Below, piece by piece: positions 8,338-17,456 of a stretch of DNA of 43,584 nucleotides (position 1 is its first letter; the number at the start of each line of letters is the position of its first letter). The stretch covers positions 1 through 43,584 of the forward strand of contig JAGWLO010000026.1 of the NCBI GenBank assembly GCA_028872015.1, in the 5' to 3' direction. The position numbers and the translations under genes are program-made. The stretch comes from Burkholderiales bacterium (GTDB lineage Bacteria; Pseudomonadota; Gammaproteobacteria; Burkholderiales; Burkholderiaceae_C). The notes beneath the pieces are model-generated. The model saw only the letters and a list, made by a program, of their open reading frames with translations, ran no database searches and was not told the DNA's origin.

Positions 8338-9414
8338 TCAAGCCGTGCGGCGGAAGCGCCGGATGCCGTCGCCGCCCGTCTGCGGCCGCAGCCGCCCGGT
8401 GCCTGCCAGCGCATGCAGGTGGGCGATCGCCTCGCCCATCGCGAAGGTGGTCTGGTGCAGGTCGAGCGCACGCCTGAACAGCACCGGCAGCAGCTCGGCG
8501 GCGCTGCGCGGCGTCTCGGCGCAGGCCTGCAGCACGTCGGCATAGCGCGCCTCGTGGTGGGCCGCCAGCTGCGCCACGCGCGCGTGCAGGCCCGTGAAGG
8601 GCCTGCCGTGCGAGGGCAGCACCAGCGTCGGTGGCGGCAGCACGCACAGCCGCGCGATCGAGTCCAGGTACAGTGGCAGCGGGTCGGCCTCGGGCTCGAT
8701 GTCGATGACGCTGACGTTGGTGGAGATGCGCGGCAGCACCATGTCGCCCGCGATCAGCACGCCGAGCTCGGCGCCGTACAGCGCGATGTGCTCCGGGGCG
8801 TGGCCGTAGCCGACGATGCAGCGCCAGCTGCGGCCGCCGATCGTCAGCAGCTGGCCATCCAGCAGCCGCCGGTAGTGCCGTGGCACCTGCGGCACCAGGC
8901 TGGCGTAGTGGTGGCGGCGCTCGCGCACCTGGGCCAGCGCGGCAGGGTCGGTCAGGCCGTGCAGCGCGAAGAAGCGTGCCGCCTCGTCGCCGCCCAGGCC
9001 GGTGGTGCTCTGGCAGGCCATGTGCGCCGCCCCCCAGTCGGTGGCGCTGATCCAGAGGCGGCATTCGCGATCCGGCGCCGACCAGCGCTGGCACAGCCAG
9101 TGCGCCAGGCCGATGTGGTCGGGGTGCATGTGCGTGACGACCACGCGCAGCACCGGCAGGCCCTGCAGCGCGGAGGCGAAGACCTGCTCCCAGTTCGCGC
9201 GCGTGGCGGCGTCGTCGATGCCGCAGTCGACGATGGTCCAGCCCTCGACGCCGTCCAGCCGGTCGCGCAGCAGCCACAGGTTGATGTGGTCCAGCGCGAA
9301 AGGCAGCGCCATGCGCAGCCAGTGCACGCCGGGGGCCACCTCGATCGTGCCGCCGGGCGCCGGCAGGCGGTCGCCGAGGGGATAGTGCAGCGCGCGTTCG
9401 TCGGGGCCGGTCAT
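8338..9414 (-). CDS. MBL-fold metallo-hydrolase
   Basis: This 358-residue metallo-beta-lactamase-fold protein has the metal-binding motif THMHPDHIG (H95, H97, D99, H100). Further ligand regions are [20 protein letters not shown] and PSHGRPF. The C-terminal 80 residues form a helical region of the kind seen in LACTB2/glyoxalase II-like thioester hydrolases. The substrate is not known. Its position, divergent from liuR with 41 bases between and sharing the palindromic operator, suggests a role in acyl-CoA or thioester metabolism under LiuR control, which is an inference. The ATG at 9414 is preceded on its strand by GGACTCC. Confidence 0.85.
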   Translation of the reverse strand: MTGPDERALHYPLGDRLPAPGGTIEVAPGVHWLRMALPFALDHINLWLLRDRLDGVEGWTIVDCGIDDAATRANWEQVFASALQGLPVLRVVVTHMHPDHIGLAHWLCQRWSAPDRECRLWISATDWGAAHMACQSTTGLGGDEAARFFALHGLTDPAALAQVRERRHHYASLVPQVPRHYRRLLDGQLLTIGGRSWRCIVGYGHAPEHIALYGAELGVLIAGDMVLPRISTNVSVIDIEPEADPLPLYLDSIARLCVLPPPTLVLPSHGRPFTGLHARVAQLAAHHEARYADVLQACAETPRSAAELLPVLFRRALDLHQTTFAMGEAIAHLHALAGTGRLRPQTGGDGIRRFRRTA

Positions 9415-9426
9415 GGAGTCCTTATA

Positions 9427-9448
9427 TTTACGTTTACGTAAACGTCAG
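9427..9448. promoter_or_regulatory. LiuR operator in the liuR/MBL divergent promoter
   Basis: A 16-bp perfect palindrome, ACGTTTACGTAAACGT (9430-9445), sits in the 41-base gap between two divergent genes. Its right part, ACGTAAACGTCA, recurs exactly at 18988-18999 before liuB. MerR-family LiuR regulators of branched-chain amino acid degradation are known to bind palindromes of this TTTACGT/ACGTAAA kind. The site would autoregulate liuR-liuA and also control the MBL-fold gene. On the minus strand TATAAG (9426-9421) could be the -10 of the MBL gene. Confidence 0.75.
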
Positions 9449-9455
9449 TCTATCC

Positions 9456-9902
9456 ATGCCGCCCACCGCCCGTGCCGCGCCGCGCAGCTACACGATCACC
9501 GAGCTCGCGACCGAGTACGACATCACTCCGCGCGCGATCCGCTTCTACGAGGACGTGGGCCTGCTCGCGCCGGCACGCGCCGGGCGCAACCGCGTCTACA
9601 CCCAGCGCGACCGCACGCGGCTGAAGCTCACGCTGCGCGGCAAGCGCCTGGGCCTGAGCCTGCACGAGATCAAGCAGCTGGTCGACATGTACGACTCGCC
9701 CTCGGACACGCGCCAGCAGCTCGGCGCCTTCATGGCCGTGCTGGCCGAGCACCGGCGCCTGCTCGAGCAGCAGCGCGAAGACCTCGAGGTCACGCTGGCC
9801 GAGATCACCCAGCACGAGGCGCGCTGCCGCGCCCTGCTCGCGCGGGCCCCCGCGGCCCCGCCCCGAAGCCCTCGCAGCCCCCCACGGAGAGTCCCGCCAT
9901 GA
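9456..9902 (+). CDS. liuR: MerR-family transcriptional regulator of isovalerate/leucine degradation
   Basis: This 148-residue DNA-binding protein has a MerR winged-helix domain at residues 12-80 ([20 protein letters not shown], then a wing with [15 protein letters not shown]). A dimerising coiled coil follows at about 95-125, and a Pro/Arg-rich tail shows no recognisable effector domain. Short MerR proteins directly upstream of isovaleryl-CoA dehydrogenase are LiuR, repressors of branched-chain acyl-CoA catabolism. The palindrome at 9430-9445 is its likely autoregulatory site. The stop overlaps the liuA ATG (ATGA), so the two are co-translated. The start has only a poor Shine-Dalgarno sequence. 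Confidence 0.88.
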   Translation: MPPTARAAPRSYTITELATEYDITPRAIRFYEDVGLLAPARAGRNRVYTQRDRTRLKLTLRGKRLGLSLHEIKQLVDMYDSPSDTRQQLGAFMAVLAEHRRLLEQQREDLEVTLAEITQHEARCRALLARAPAAPPRSPRSPPRRVPP

Positions 9903-11077
9903 ACCTGCCCGGCCTGAACTTCCAGCTCGGCGAAGACATCGACGCCCTGCGCGATGCGGTGCGCGCATTCGCGCAGGCCGAGATCGCGCCGCGCGCGGCC
10001 GAGATCGACCGCAGCGACCAGTTCCCGATGGACCTGTGGCGCAAGTTGGGCGCGCTGGGCGTGCTTGGCATCACCGTGCCCGAGGCGCAGGGCGGGGCCG
10101 GCATGGGCTACCTGGCCCACATGATCGCGATGGAGGAGATCAGCCGCGCCAGCGCCAGCGTGGGCCTGAGCTACGGCGCGCACAGCAACCTGTGCGTGAA
10201 CCAGCTCAAGCGCAACGGCACGCCGGCACAGCAGGCGAGATACCTGCCCAAGCTCCTCAGCGGCGAGCACGTGGGGGCGCTGGCCATGAGCGAGCCCGGC
10301 GCCGGCAGCGACGTCATCGGCATGAAGCTGAGGGCGGTGGAGCAGGGCGGTGTCTACGTCCTCACCGGCACCAAGATGTGGATCACCAACGGCCCCGATG
10401 CCGACGTGATGGTGGTCTACGCCAAGACCGAACCCGAGCTGGGTGCACGCGGCGTGACGGCCTTCATCGTCGAGAAGGGGATGAAGGGATTCAGCACGGC
10501 GCAGAAGCTCGACAAGCTGGGCATGCGCGGCAGCCACACCGGCGAGATGGTGTTCGATGGCGTCGAGGTGCCGGCCGAGAACGTGCTGGGCCGCGTCAAC
10601 GGCGGTGCCCAGGTGCTGATGAGCGGGCTCGACTACGAGCGCGCCGTGCTCGCCGCCGGTCCGATCGGCCTGATGCAGGCGGTGATGGACAACGTGGTGC
10701 CCTACGTGCACGACCGCAAGCAGTTCGGCCAGAGCATCGGCGAGTTCCAGCTCATCCAGGGCAAGCTGGCCGACATGTACACCGTGCTGCAGGCTGCGCG
10801 CGCCTTCTGCTACACGGTGGGCAAGAACCTCGACACCCTGGGCGCCGACCATGTGCGCCAGGTGCGCAAGGACTGCGCCAGCGTCATCCTGTGGTGCGCC
10901 GAGAAGGCCACCTGGATGGCCGGCGAAGGCATCCAGATCTTCGGCGGCAACGGCTACATCAACGACTATCCGCTGGGCCGACTCTGGCGCGACGCCAAGC
11001 TCTACGAGATCGGCGCGGGCACGAGCGAGATCCGGCGCATGCTGATCGGGCGCGAGCTGTACGCCGAGACGATGTGA
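9899..11077 (+). CDS. liuA: Isovaleryl-CoA dehydrogenase
   Basis: This FAD enzyme oxidises isovaleryl-CoA to 3-methylcrotonyl-CoA and passes electrons to ETF. It has 392 residues, the usual length. Acyl-CoA dehydrogenase motifs are present: [11 protein letters not shown] at 129-139, WITNG at 161-165 and [20 protein letters not shown] near the end. The segment [12 protein letters not shown] (244-255) carries the catalytic Glu (E247) at the position specific to isovaleryl-CoA dehydrogenases rather than in the C-terminal YEGT loop. That loop here reads YEIGAGTSE. The gene overlaps liuR by four bases and is the first enzyme of the locus. Confidence 0.95.
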   Translation: MNLPGLNFQLGEDIDALRDAVRAFAQAEIAPRAAEIDRSDQFPMDLWRKLGALGVLGITVPEAQGGAGMGYLAHMIAMEEISRASASVGLSYGAHSNLCVNQLKRNGTPAQQARYLPKLLSGEHVGALAMSEPGAGSDVIGMKLRAVEQGGVYVLTGTKMWITNGPDADVMVVYAKTEPELGARGVTAFIVEKGMKGFSTAQKLDKLGMRGSHTGEMVFDGVEVPAENVLGRVNGGAQVLMSGLDYERAVLAAGPIGLMQAVMDNVVPYVHDRKQFGQSIGEFQLIQGKLADMYTVLQAARAFCYTVGKNLDTLGADHVRQVRKDCASVILWCAEKATWMAGEGIQIFGGNGYINDYPLGRLWRDAKLYEIGAGTSEIRRMLIGRELYAETM

Positions 11078-11099
11078 GACGCGGTGTAAGGTGCGCCCC

Positions 11100-11819
11100 A
11101 TGAGCCAGGAACTTCGAGATCTGCTGAGCAACAACCGCCGCTGGGCCGCCGCCACCGAGGCGCGCGAGCCCGGCTTCTTCACCCGCCTGGCGCAGCAGCA
11201 GAGCCCGCGCTACATGTGGATCGGCTGCGCCGACAGCCGCGTGCCGGCCAACGAGATCACGGGCCTGGACCCGGGCGAGGTGTTCGTGCACCGCAACGTG
11301 GCCAACGTGGTGGTGCACAGCGACCTGAACGCGCTGTCCACGATCCAGTTCGCGGTGGAGCACCTGAAGGTGCGGCACATCATGGTCGTCGGCCACTACG
11401 GCTGTGCCGGCGTGCGCGCGGCGATGCGCGGCATCCGCGTCGGCCTGGCCGACAACTGGCTGCGCCATGTGCAGGACGTGCGGCTGCGCCACCGCAAGCG
11501 GCTCGAGCACCTCCCCCCGGCCGAGCAGGAAGACGTGCTGTGCGAGATGAACGTCATCGAGCAGGTGGGCAACGTGGCCCTGTCCACCGTGCTCCAGGAC
11601 GCCTGGGCGCGCGGCCAGCCGGTGGCGGTGCACGGCTGGGTCTACGGCCTGCGCGACGGCCTGCTGAAGGACCTGGACGTCACGATGGACCGGCCCGAGA
11701 CGGTGGTGGACCGCTTCGCCGCCGCGCTCAAGCGCTACCCGCGCGCCGACGCTGCGGGCGGGCGCGACGCCGAAGTGCTGGACGCCGCCGACACCGGCTT
11801 CGGGCCGGGCGCGCCCTGA
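11100..11819 (+). CDS. can: Beta-class carbonic anhydrase
   Basis: This 239-residue cytoplasmic zinc enzyme interconverts CO2 and bicarbonate. The zinc ligands and catalytic pair are visible: C43 and D45 in [11 protein letters not shown], then H99 and C102 in [15 protein letters not shown] lies between them. The ATG at 11100 (MSQELRDLL) fits family N termini; an in-frame GTG at 11091 would add three residues. It lies 22 bases after liuA. In this place it could supply bicarbonate for the biotin-dependent LiuBD carboxylase encoded downstream, which is a plausible but unproven link. The C-terminal 20 residues are unconserved. Confidence 0.93.
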   Translation: MSQELRDLLSNNRRWAAATEAREPGFFTRLAQQQSPRYMWIGCADSRVPANEITGLDPGEVFVHRNVANVVVHSDLNALSTIQFAVEHLKVRHIMVVGHYGCAGVRAAMRGIRVGLADNWLRHVQDVRLRHRKRLEHLPPAEQEDVLCEMNVIEQVGNVALSTVLQDAWARGQPVAVHGWVYGLRDGLLKDLDVTMDRPETVVDRFAAALKRYPRADAAGGRDAEVLDAADTGFGPGAP

Positions 11820-11832
11820 CCGGCAGGCGACG

Positions 11833-13626
11833 ATGTTCCCGCGGCGCTTCGACGACAGCCGGGCCTTCGAGATCGCACGCGCGCTGATCGAGGGCTTCGA
11901 CCGCCACTACCGGCTGTTCCGCGAGGCCTCGGCCGCGGCCAAGCGCCGCTTCGAGCAGGCCGACTGGCACGGCCAGCAGCGGGCGCAGGCGCAGCGCATC
12001 GAGTTCTACGACCAGCGCGTCAACGAAGCGGTGGCGCGGCTGCGCGCCGACTACACCATCGAGGCGCTGTCGATGGACACCTGGCAGCAGGCCAAGCTGC
12101 ACTACATCGGCCTGCTGACCAACCACCACCAGCCCGAGCTGGCCGAGACCTTCTTCAACTCGGTCACCGCGAAGCTGCTGCACCGCAGCTACTTCCGCAA
12201 CGACTTCATCTTCGTGCGGCCGGCGATCAGCACCGAGTACATCGAGAACGACGAGCCGGCGGCCAGACCGACCTACCGCGCCTACTACCCGAGCAAGGAC
12301 AACCTGCCGCAGACCTGGGCCCGGATCATCGACAACTTCCAGCTCCAGCGACCGTTCCAGGACCTCGGGCGCGACTGCGAGCGGGTCACCGCCGCGATGC
12401 TGTCCGAGCTCGGCGGCATCCGGCCGCGGGCCAACTTCCAGATCCAGGTCCTGTCCAGCCTGTTCTACCGCAACAAGGGCGCCTACCTGGTCGGCAAGAT
12501 CATCAACGGCTTCAACGAGACGCCGGTGGCGCTGGCGATCGTGCATGGCGACGACGGCCGGCTGGTGGTCGACGCGGCGCTGTTCGGCGAGGACGACCTG
12601 CTGATGATCTTCAGCTACGCCCGCGCCTACTTCATGGTCGACATGGAGATCCCCAGCGCCTACGTGCAGTTCCTGCGCTCGCTGATGCCGCGCAAGCCGC
12701 GCTCCGAGCTCTACACCGCGCTCGGCCTGCAGAAGCAGGGCAAGAACATGTTCTACCGCGACTTCCTCGCCCACCTGCGCCACAGCAGCGACAAGTTCCG
12801 CATCGCGCCCGGCATCAAGGGCATGGTGATGCTGGTGTTCGACCTGCCCTCCTTCCCCTACGTGTTCAAGGTCATCAAGGACTTCTACCCGCCGCCCAAG
12901 GACACCAGCCGCGAGCAGATCAAGGGCAAGTACCTGCTGGTCAAGCAGCACGACCGCGTGGGCCGCATGGCCGACACGCTGGAGTACAGCAACGTCGCCT
13001 TCCCGCGCCAGCGCTTCGAGGAAGAGCTGGTGGCCGAGCTGCAGCACCACTGCCCCAGCGTGGTGGAGACCGACGGCGACATGCTGGTCATCAAGCATGT
13101 CTATATCGAGCGCCGCATGATCCCGCTCAACATCTACCTGCAGGAGGCCGATGCCGAGCAGCTGGCGCGCGCGGTGGTGGAGTACGGCAACGCCATCAAG
13201 GACCTGGTGGCGGCCAACATCTTTCCCGGTGACATGCTCTGGAAGAACTTCGGTGTCACGCGCCACGGCAAGGTGGTGTTCTACGACTACGACGAGATCG
13301 AGTACCTCACCGACTGCAACTTCCGCCGCGTGCCGCCGGCCCGCAACGAAGAGGACGAGATGAGCGGCGAGGTCTGGTACCGGGTCGGCCCGAAGGACGT
13401 GTTCCCCGAGACCTTCGAGCCCTTCCTGCTGGGCAACCCCCAGGTGCGCGAAACCTTCATGGCGCACCACGCCGAACTGCTCGACGCCGGCTTCTGGCAA
13501 GCCCACAAGGCGCGCATCCAGGCCGGCCATGTGCACGATGTCTTCCCCTACGAGCCGGCCAAGCGGTTCCGCAGCAGCCGGCCCGCCGATTCCTCCCACG
13601 AACCGCAAGGAGCCCCTCATGGCTGA
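11833..13626 (+). CDS. aceK: Isocitrate dehydrogenase kinase/phosphatase
   Basis: AceK phosphorylates and dephosphorylates isocitrate dehydrogenase, switching carbon between the TCA cycle and the glyoxylate shunt. The protein is 597 residues, normal for the family. The ATP-binding loop [12 protein letters not shown] is near 325-336, followed by the lysine-rich [14 protein letters not shown]. The kinase core has [18 protein letters not shown] and [12 protein letters not shown], which provide the catalytic and metal-binding residues. No isocitrate lyase or isocitrate dehydrogenase gene lies in the window. It starts 13 bases after the carbonic anhydrase stop and overlaps the thiolase start by eight bases. 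The Ser/His/Pro-rich last 20 residues are probably disordered. Confidence 0.97.
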   Translation: MFPRRFDDSRAFEIARALIEGFDRHYRLFREASAAAKRRFEQADWHGQQRAQAQRIEFYDQRVNEAVARLRADYTIEALSMDTWQQAKLHYIGLLTNHHQPELAETFFNSVTAKLLHRSYFRNDFIFVRPAISTEYIENDEPAARPTYRAYYPSKDNLPQTWARIIDNFQLQRPFQDLGRDCERVTAAMLSELGGIRPRANFQIQVLSSLFYRNKGAYLVGKIINGFNETPVALAIVHGDDGRLVVDAALFGEDDLLMIFSYARAYFMVDMEIPSAYVQFLRSLMPRKPRSELYTALGLQKQGKNMFYRDFLAHLRHSSDKFRIAPGIKGMVMLVFDLPSFPYVFKVIKDFYPPPKDTSREQIKGKYLLVKQHDRVGRMADTLEYSNVAFPRQRFEEELVAELQHHCPSVVETDGDMLVIKHVYIERRMIPLNIYLQEADAEQLARAVVEYGNAIKDLVAANIFPGDMLWKNFGVTRHGKVVFYDYDEIEYLTDCNFRRVPPARNEEDEMSGEVWYRVGPKDVFPETFEPFLLGNPQVRETFMAHHAELLDAGFWQAHKARIQAGHVHDVFPYEPAKRFRSSRPADSSHEPQGAPHG

Positions 13627-14812
13627 CCCCATCGTCATCGTCTCGGCCGCACGCACGCCCATCGGCGGCCTGCTCGGCGATCTCTCTTCCCTCGCCGCCT
13701 GGGAGCTGGGCGCGGTGGCGGTGCGCGCCGCCGTCGAGCGCGCCGGCCTGCCCGGCGATGCCGTCGACGAGGTCCTGCTGGGCAACTGCCTGATGGCCGG
13801 CCAGGGCCAGGCCCCGGCGCGCCAGGCCATGCGCAAGGCGGGCCTGCCCGACAGCGCCGGCGCCGTGACGCTGAGCAAGATGTGCGGCAGCGGCATGCGC
13901 GCGGCGATGTTCGCCCACGACATGCTGGCCGCGGGCAGCGCCGAGGTGGTGGTCGCCGGCGGCATGGAGAGCATGACCAACGCGCCGCACCTGGCCCACG
14001 CGCGCAAGGGCATCAAGTACGGCGCCGCGGCGCTGTACGACCACATGGCGCTGGACGGCCTGGAAGACGCCTACGAGCGCCTGCCCGACGGCCGTGGCAA
14101 GGCGATGGGCGTGTTCGCCGAGGCCTGCGTGGCCAAGTTCGGCTTCACGCGGCAGGCGCAGGACGCCTTCGCGGTCGCCTCCACCGAGCGCGCCAAGCGC
14201 GCCAACGAAGACGGCAGCTTCGACTGGGAGATCGCGCCCGTGACGCTGGCGGCCAAGGGCGGGGAGACGCGCATCCGCCACGACGAGCAGCCCTTCAAGG
14301 CCCGGCTGGACAAGATCGCCGGCCTGAAGCCCGCGTTCACGAAGGACGGCACCATCACGGCCGCCAGCTCGTCCAGCATTTCCGACGGGGCCGCCGCGCT
14401 GGTGCTGATGCGCGAGAGCACGGCCGCGCGCCGCGGCTGCCGGCCCATCGCCCGCATCGCCGGCCACAGCGTGCACGCGCAGGCGCCCGAGTGGTTCACC
14501 ACCGCCCCCGTCGGCGCGATCCAGAAGGTGCTCAAGAAGGCCGGCTGGAGCGCGGGCCAGGTCGATCTGTGGGAAGTGAACGAGGCCTTCGCCGCGGTCA
14601 CGATGGCGGCCATGGCCGAGTTCGGCCTGCCGCACGAGATCGTCAACGTGCACGGCGGTGCCTGTGCCCTGGGCCACCCCATCGGCGCCTCCGGCGCGCG
14701 CATCGTCGTCACGCTGCTGGGTGCGCTGCGCCGGCAGGGCAAGCGGCGTGGCGTGGCGGCGCTGTGCATCGGCGGCGGCGAGGCCACGGCGATGGCGCTC
14801 GAGCTGCTCTGA
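13619..14812 (+). CDS. Acetyl-CoA C-acetyltransferase (thiolase)
   Basis: This 397-residue thiolase interconverts two acetyl-CoA with acetoacetyl-CoA and CoA. The nucleophile C89 lies in [12 protein letters not shown]353 in [16 protein letters not shown], and the proton-shuttling C383 in [16 protein letters not shown] supplies the conserved Asn/Glu/Phe loop. The start is preceded by AAGGAG (13607-13612), six bases before the ATG, and overlaps the end of aceK. In this locus it would handle acetoacetyl-CoA derived from the acetoacetate released by HMG-CoA lyase, or the last step of fatty acid oxidation. The sequence cannot separate degradative (AtoB) from biosynthetic (PhaA) roles. Confidence 0.92.
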   Translation: MADPIVIVSAARTPIGGLLGDLSSLAAWELGAVAVRAAVERAGLPGDAVDEVLLGNCLMAGQGQAPARQAMRKAGLPDSAGAVTLSKMCGSGMRAAMFAHDMLAAGSAEVVVAGGMESMTNAPHLAHARKGIKYGAAALYDHMALDGLEDAYERLPDGRGKAMGVFAEACVAKFGFTRQAQDAFAVASTERAKRANEDGSFDWEIAPVTLAAKGGETRIRHDEQPFKARLDKIAGLKPAFTKDGTITAASSSSISDGAAALVLMRESTAARRGCRPIARIAGHSVHAQAPEWFTTAPVGAIQKVLKKAGWSAGQVDLWEVNEAFAAVTMAAMAEFGLPHEIVNVHGGACALGHPIGASGARIVVTLLGALRRQGKRRGVAALCIGGGEATAMALELL

Positions 14813-14840
14813 GCCGCGCTGCGCAGGCCGGCCGCTTCGC

Positions 14841-15971
14841 ATGCTGCTCTCCGACCACCACCTCGCGATCCAGGACGCCGTGCGTGCCTACGTGCAGGCC
14901 GAGATCGCGCCGCGCGCGGCGGCCTGGGACAAGTCGCGCCGCTTCCCGGCCGAACAGCTGGCGGGCCTGGCGGCGCTGGGCTGCTACGGCGTCGCGGTGC
15001 CCGAGGCGCTGGGCGGCGCGGGGCTCGACCACCTGGCGCTGGCCCTGATCCTGGAGGAGATCGCCGCCGGCGACGGGGCCACCAGCACCATCGTCAGCGT
15101 CAACAACTGCCCCGTCTGCTCGATCCTGCTGGCCTGGGGCAACGACGAGCAGCAGCAGCGCTTCCTGGTGCCGCTGGCGCGCGGCGAGAGGCTGGGCGCG
15201 TTCTGCCTGACCGAGCCGCACGTGGGCTCCGAGGCCGGCGGCCTGCGCACGACCGCGCGGCGCGCCGGCGACGACTACGTGCTCGACGGCGTCAAGCAGT
15301 TCGTCACCAGCGGCCGCAGCGCCGACCTCGCCATCGTGATGGCGGTCACCGACAAGGCGGCGGGCAAGAAGGGCATCAGCGCCTTCGTCGTGCCGACGGA
15401 GACGCCCGGCTACGTCGTCGAGCGGCTCGAGGACAAGATGGGCCAGCACGCCAGCGACACGGCGCAGATCCGATTCGAGGGCTGCCGCGTGCCGGCCGCG
15501 AACCGGCTGGGCGACGAAGGGCAGGGGCTGAAGATCGCGCTGTCGGGCCTGGAGGGCGGGCGCATCGGCATCGCCAGCCAGGCCCTGGGCATGGCGCGCG
15601 CGGCCTTCGAGGCGGCGCTGCGCTACAGCCGGCAGCGCGAGAGCTTCGGCAAGCCCATCTTCGAGCACCAGGCGGTGCAGTTCAAGCTGGCCGAGATGGC
15701 CACGCAGATCGAGGCCGCGCGCCAGCTCATCCATCACGCCGCGTGCCTGAAGGATGCCGGCCGTCCCTGCCTGAAGGAAGCCGCCATGGCCAAGCTCTAC
15801 GCCAGCGAGATGGCCGAACGCGTCTGCAGCGACGCGATCCAGGTGCACGGCGGCTACGGCTACGTGGGCGACTTCCCGGTCGAGCGCATCTACCGCGACG
15901 TGCGCGTGTGCCAGATCTACGAAGGCACGTCCGAGGTGCAGAAGATCCTCATCGGCCGGGCCCTGGCGTAG
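14841..15971 (+). CDS. Acyl-CoA dehydrogenase (short/branched-chain type)
   Basis: This 376-residue FAD-dependent acyl-CoA dehydrogenase has the core motifs FCLTEPHVGSEAGG (in place of the more common LTEPxAGSD), QFVTSGRSAD and IQVHGGYGYVGDFPVERIYRDV. The catalytic Glu is E361 in the C-terminal IYEGTSEVQ loop, the position used by short-chain and medium-chain enzymes, so it is not a second isovaleryl-CoA dehydrogenase. Likely substrates are butyryl-CoA or a branched short acyl-CoA, which is inferred. The ATG at 14841 is supported by the family N terminus; in-frame starts further upstream would run into the thiolase gene. It lies 28 bases after the thiolase and three bases before the DUF2868 gene. 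Confidence 0.93.
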   Translation: MLLSDHHLAIQDAVRAYVQAEIAPRAAAWDKSRRFPAEQLAGLAALGCYGVAVPEALGGAGLDHLALALILEEIAAGDGATSTIVSVNNCPVCSILLAWGNDEQQQRFLVPLARGERLGAFCLTEPHVGSEAGGLRTTARRAGDDYVLDGVKQFVTSGRSADLAIVMAVTDKAAGKKGISAFVVPTETPGYVVERLEDKMGQHASDTAQIRFEGCRVPAANRLGDEGQGLKIALSGLEGGRIGIASQALGMARAAFEAALRYSRQRESFGKPIFEHQAVQFKLAEMATQIEAARQLIHHAACLKDAGRPCLKEAAMAKLYASEMAERVCSDAIQVHGGYGYVGDFPVERIYRDVRVCQIYEGTSEVQKILIGRALA

Positions 15972-15974
15972 CCC

Positions 15975-17456
15975 ATGGCCAGCCCCGCGGTCGAGAGCCG
16001 CTTCGACGAGGACGCCGCACGCCGCGTGCTGCTGGTGCAGGCCTACGACGCGAGCCCGGCCGACAACCCGCTGTGGACCCCGGAAGACCGCAGCTGGGCC
16101 ACCCGGCTGGCCATCGAGACCACGCCGGCCGACGCCACGCTGGCGCGCTTCGTCCAGGAGCGCGCGCACCACGCGCTGCAGCGCCTGCTGCCGCGCGACG
16201 CCGCCGCGGCCCGGCTGCTGCGCCGGCGCCTGTGGCAGGCGCGCCGGGCCGCGCTGGTGGTGGCAGGTGCGGTGCTGCTGGGGCTGGCGATGAACGTCAT
16301 CGGCAGCGCCCAGCACATCAACCTGCTGGCGCCGCCGGTGTGGGGCGTGCTGGCCTGGAACCTGGTCGTCTACGCCGCGCTGCTGTGGCCCGGGCATGGC
16401 GCCGCGCGCGCGGGGCGCGGTCTGCGCGGCTGGATCGCGCGGCGCGTGGCGGGCCGGGCTCCGCGGGGCTCGGTGCTGTCGGCCTTCGGCCTGGCCTGGG
16501 GGCGCACCGCGGCGCCGCTGATGCTGGCGCGGGCGGCCCTGGTGCTGCATGCGGCGGCGGCCGCGCTCGCCCTCGGGCTGATCGCGGGGCTGTACCTGCG
16601 TGGTCTGGTGCTGGACTACCGCGCCGGCTGGCAGAGCACCTTCCTCGATGCCGACCAGGTGCGGGCGGTGCTGGCGCTGCTGCTGGCGCCGGCCTCGGCC
16701 GTGACCGGCATCGCGGTGCCCGACGCGGCGGCGCTGCAGGCGCTGCGCATCGGCGCCGACGCCGCCCCGCTGGCGCCGGCCGCGCCCTGGCTGCACCTGT
16801 ACGCGGCCACGCTGGCGCTGTTCGTCGTGCTGCCGCGCGGGCTGCTGGCGCTGGCGGGCGCGTGGCGTGCGCGGCGGCTGTCGCGCCGGCTGCCGCTGCC
16901 GCTGGCCGAGCCCTACTACCAGCGCCTGCAGCGCCAGTGGCGGCACGAGGCGGCGCGCGTGCAGGTGCTGCCGCACGGCGCCGCCCCGGGCTGGCCGGTG
17001 CTCTCGGGATTGAAGGAGGTGCTGGCCACCGTGCTCGGGCCCGACCTGCAGATGCAAGTGGCCGAGGCCACCGCCTACGGCGACGAAGAGGCCGCCGGTG
17101 CGCTGGCCCCGGCGCCGGGCACCACGCTGCGCGTGCTGCTGGTCGATCTGGCCAGCACGCCCGAGGACGAGGCGCAGGGCCGCTACGCGCGGGCCCTGCG
17201 CGCCGCCCAGCCGGCGACGCCGCTGCTGCTGGTGGCCGACGAGACCGGCTGGCGCGCCCGCTTCGCCGGGCTCGAGCAGCGCCTGGCCGAGCGCCGCGTG
17301 GCCTGGCAGCGCTGGGCCGATGCGCAGGGGCTGGGTTTCGTGGCGGTCGCGCTGGCCGCGCCCGACCTGGCACGCGCCGGGGTGGCGCTCGAGCAGGCCC
17401 TGCAGGTCGACAGCACCCGCCTGCCGGAGGACCGAACCCCGATCGGCACGCCATGA
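15975..17456 (+). CDS. DUF2868 membrane protein
   Basis: This is a 493-residue protein of unknown function. It begins with a soluble region (1-85). Hydrophobic segments follow at about 90-110, 118-137, 180-208 and 270-296, and a soluble Ala-rich domain (300-493) contains LRVLLVDLAS. This layout, and the overlap by ATGA with a DUF3482 GTPase gene, identify it as the DUF2868 partner of that pair in beta- and gammaproteobacteria. The two probably form a membrane-associated GTPase module, but no role is established. It follows the acyl-CoA dehydrogenase by three bases, so it is read in the same transcript. Confidence 0.75.
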   Translation: MASPAVESRFDEDAARRVLLVQAYDASPADNPLWTPEDRSWATRLAIETTPADATLARFVQERAHHALQRLLPRDAAAARLLRRRLWQARRAALVVAGAVLLGLAMNVIGSAQHINLLAPPVWGVLAWNLVVYAALLWPGHGAARAGRGLRGWIARRVAGRAPRGSVLSAFGLAWGRTAAPLMLARAALVLHAAAAALALGLIAGLYLRGLVLDYRAGWQSTFLDADQVRAVLALLLAPASAVTGIAVPDAAALQALRIGADAAPLAPAAPWLHLYAATLALFVVLPRGLLALAGAWRARRLSRRLPLPLAEPYYQRLQRQWRHEAARVQVLPHGAAPGWPVLSGLKEVLATVLGPDLQMQVAEATAYGDEEAAGALAPAPGTTLRVLLVDLASTPEDEAQGRYARALRAAQPATPLLLVADETGWRARFAGLEQRLAERRVAWQRWADAQGLGFVAVALAAPDLARAGVALEQALQVDSTRLPEDRTPIGTP

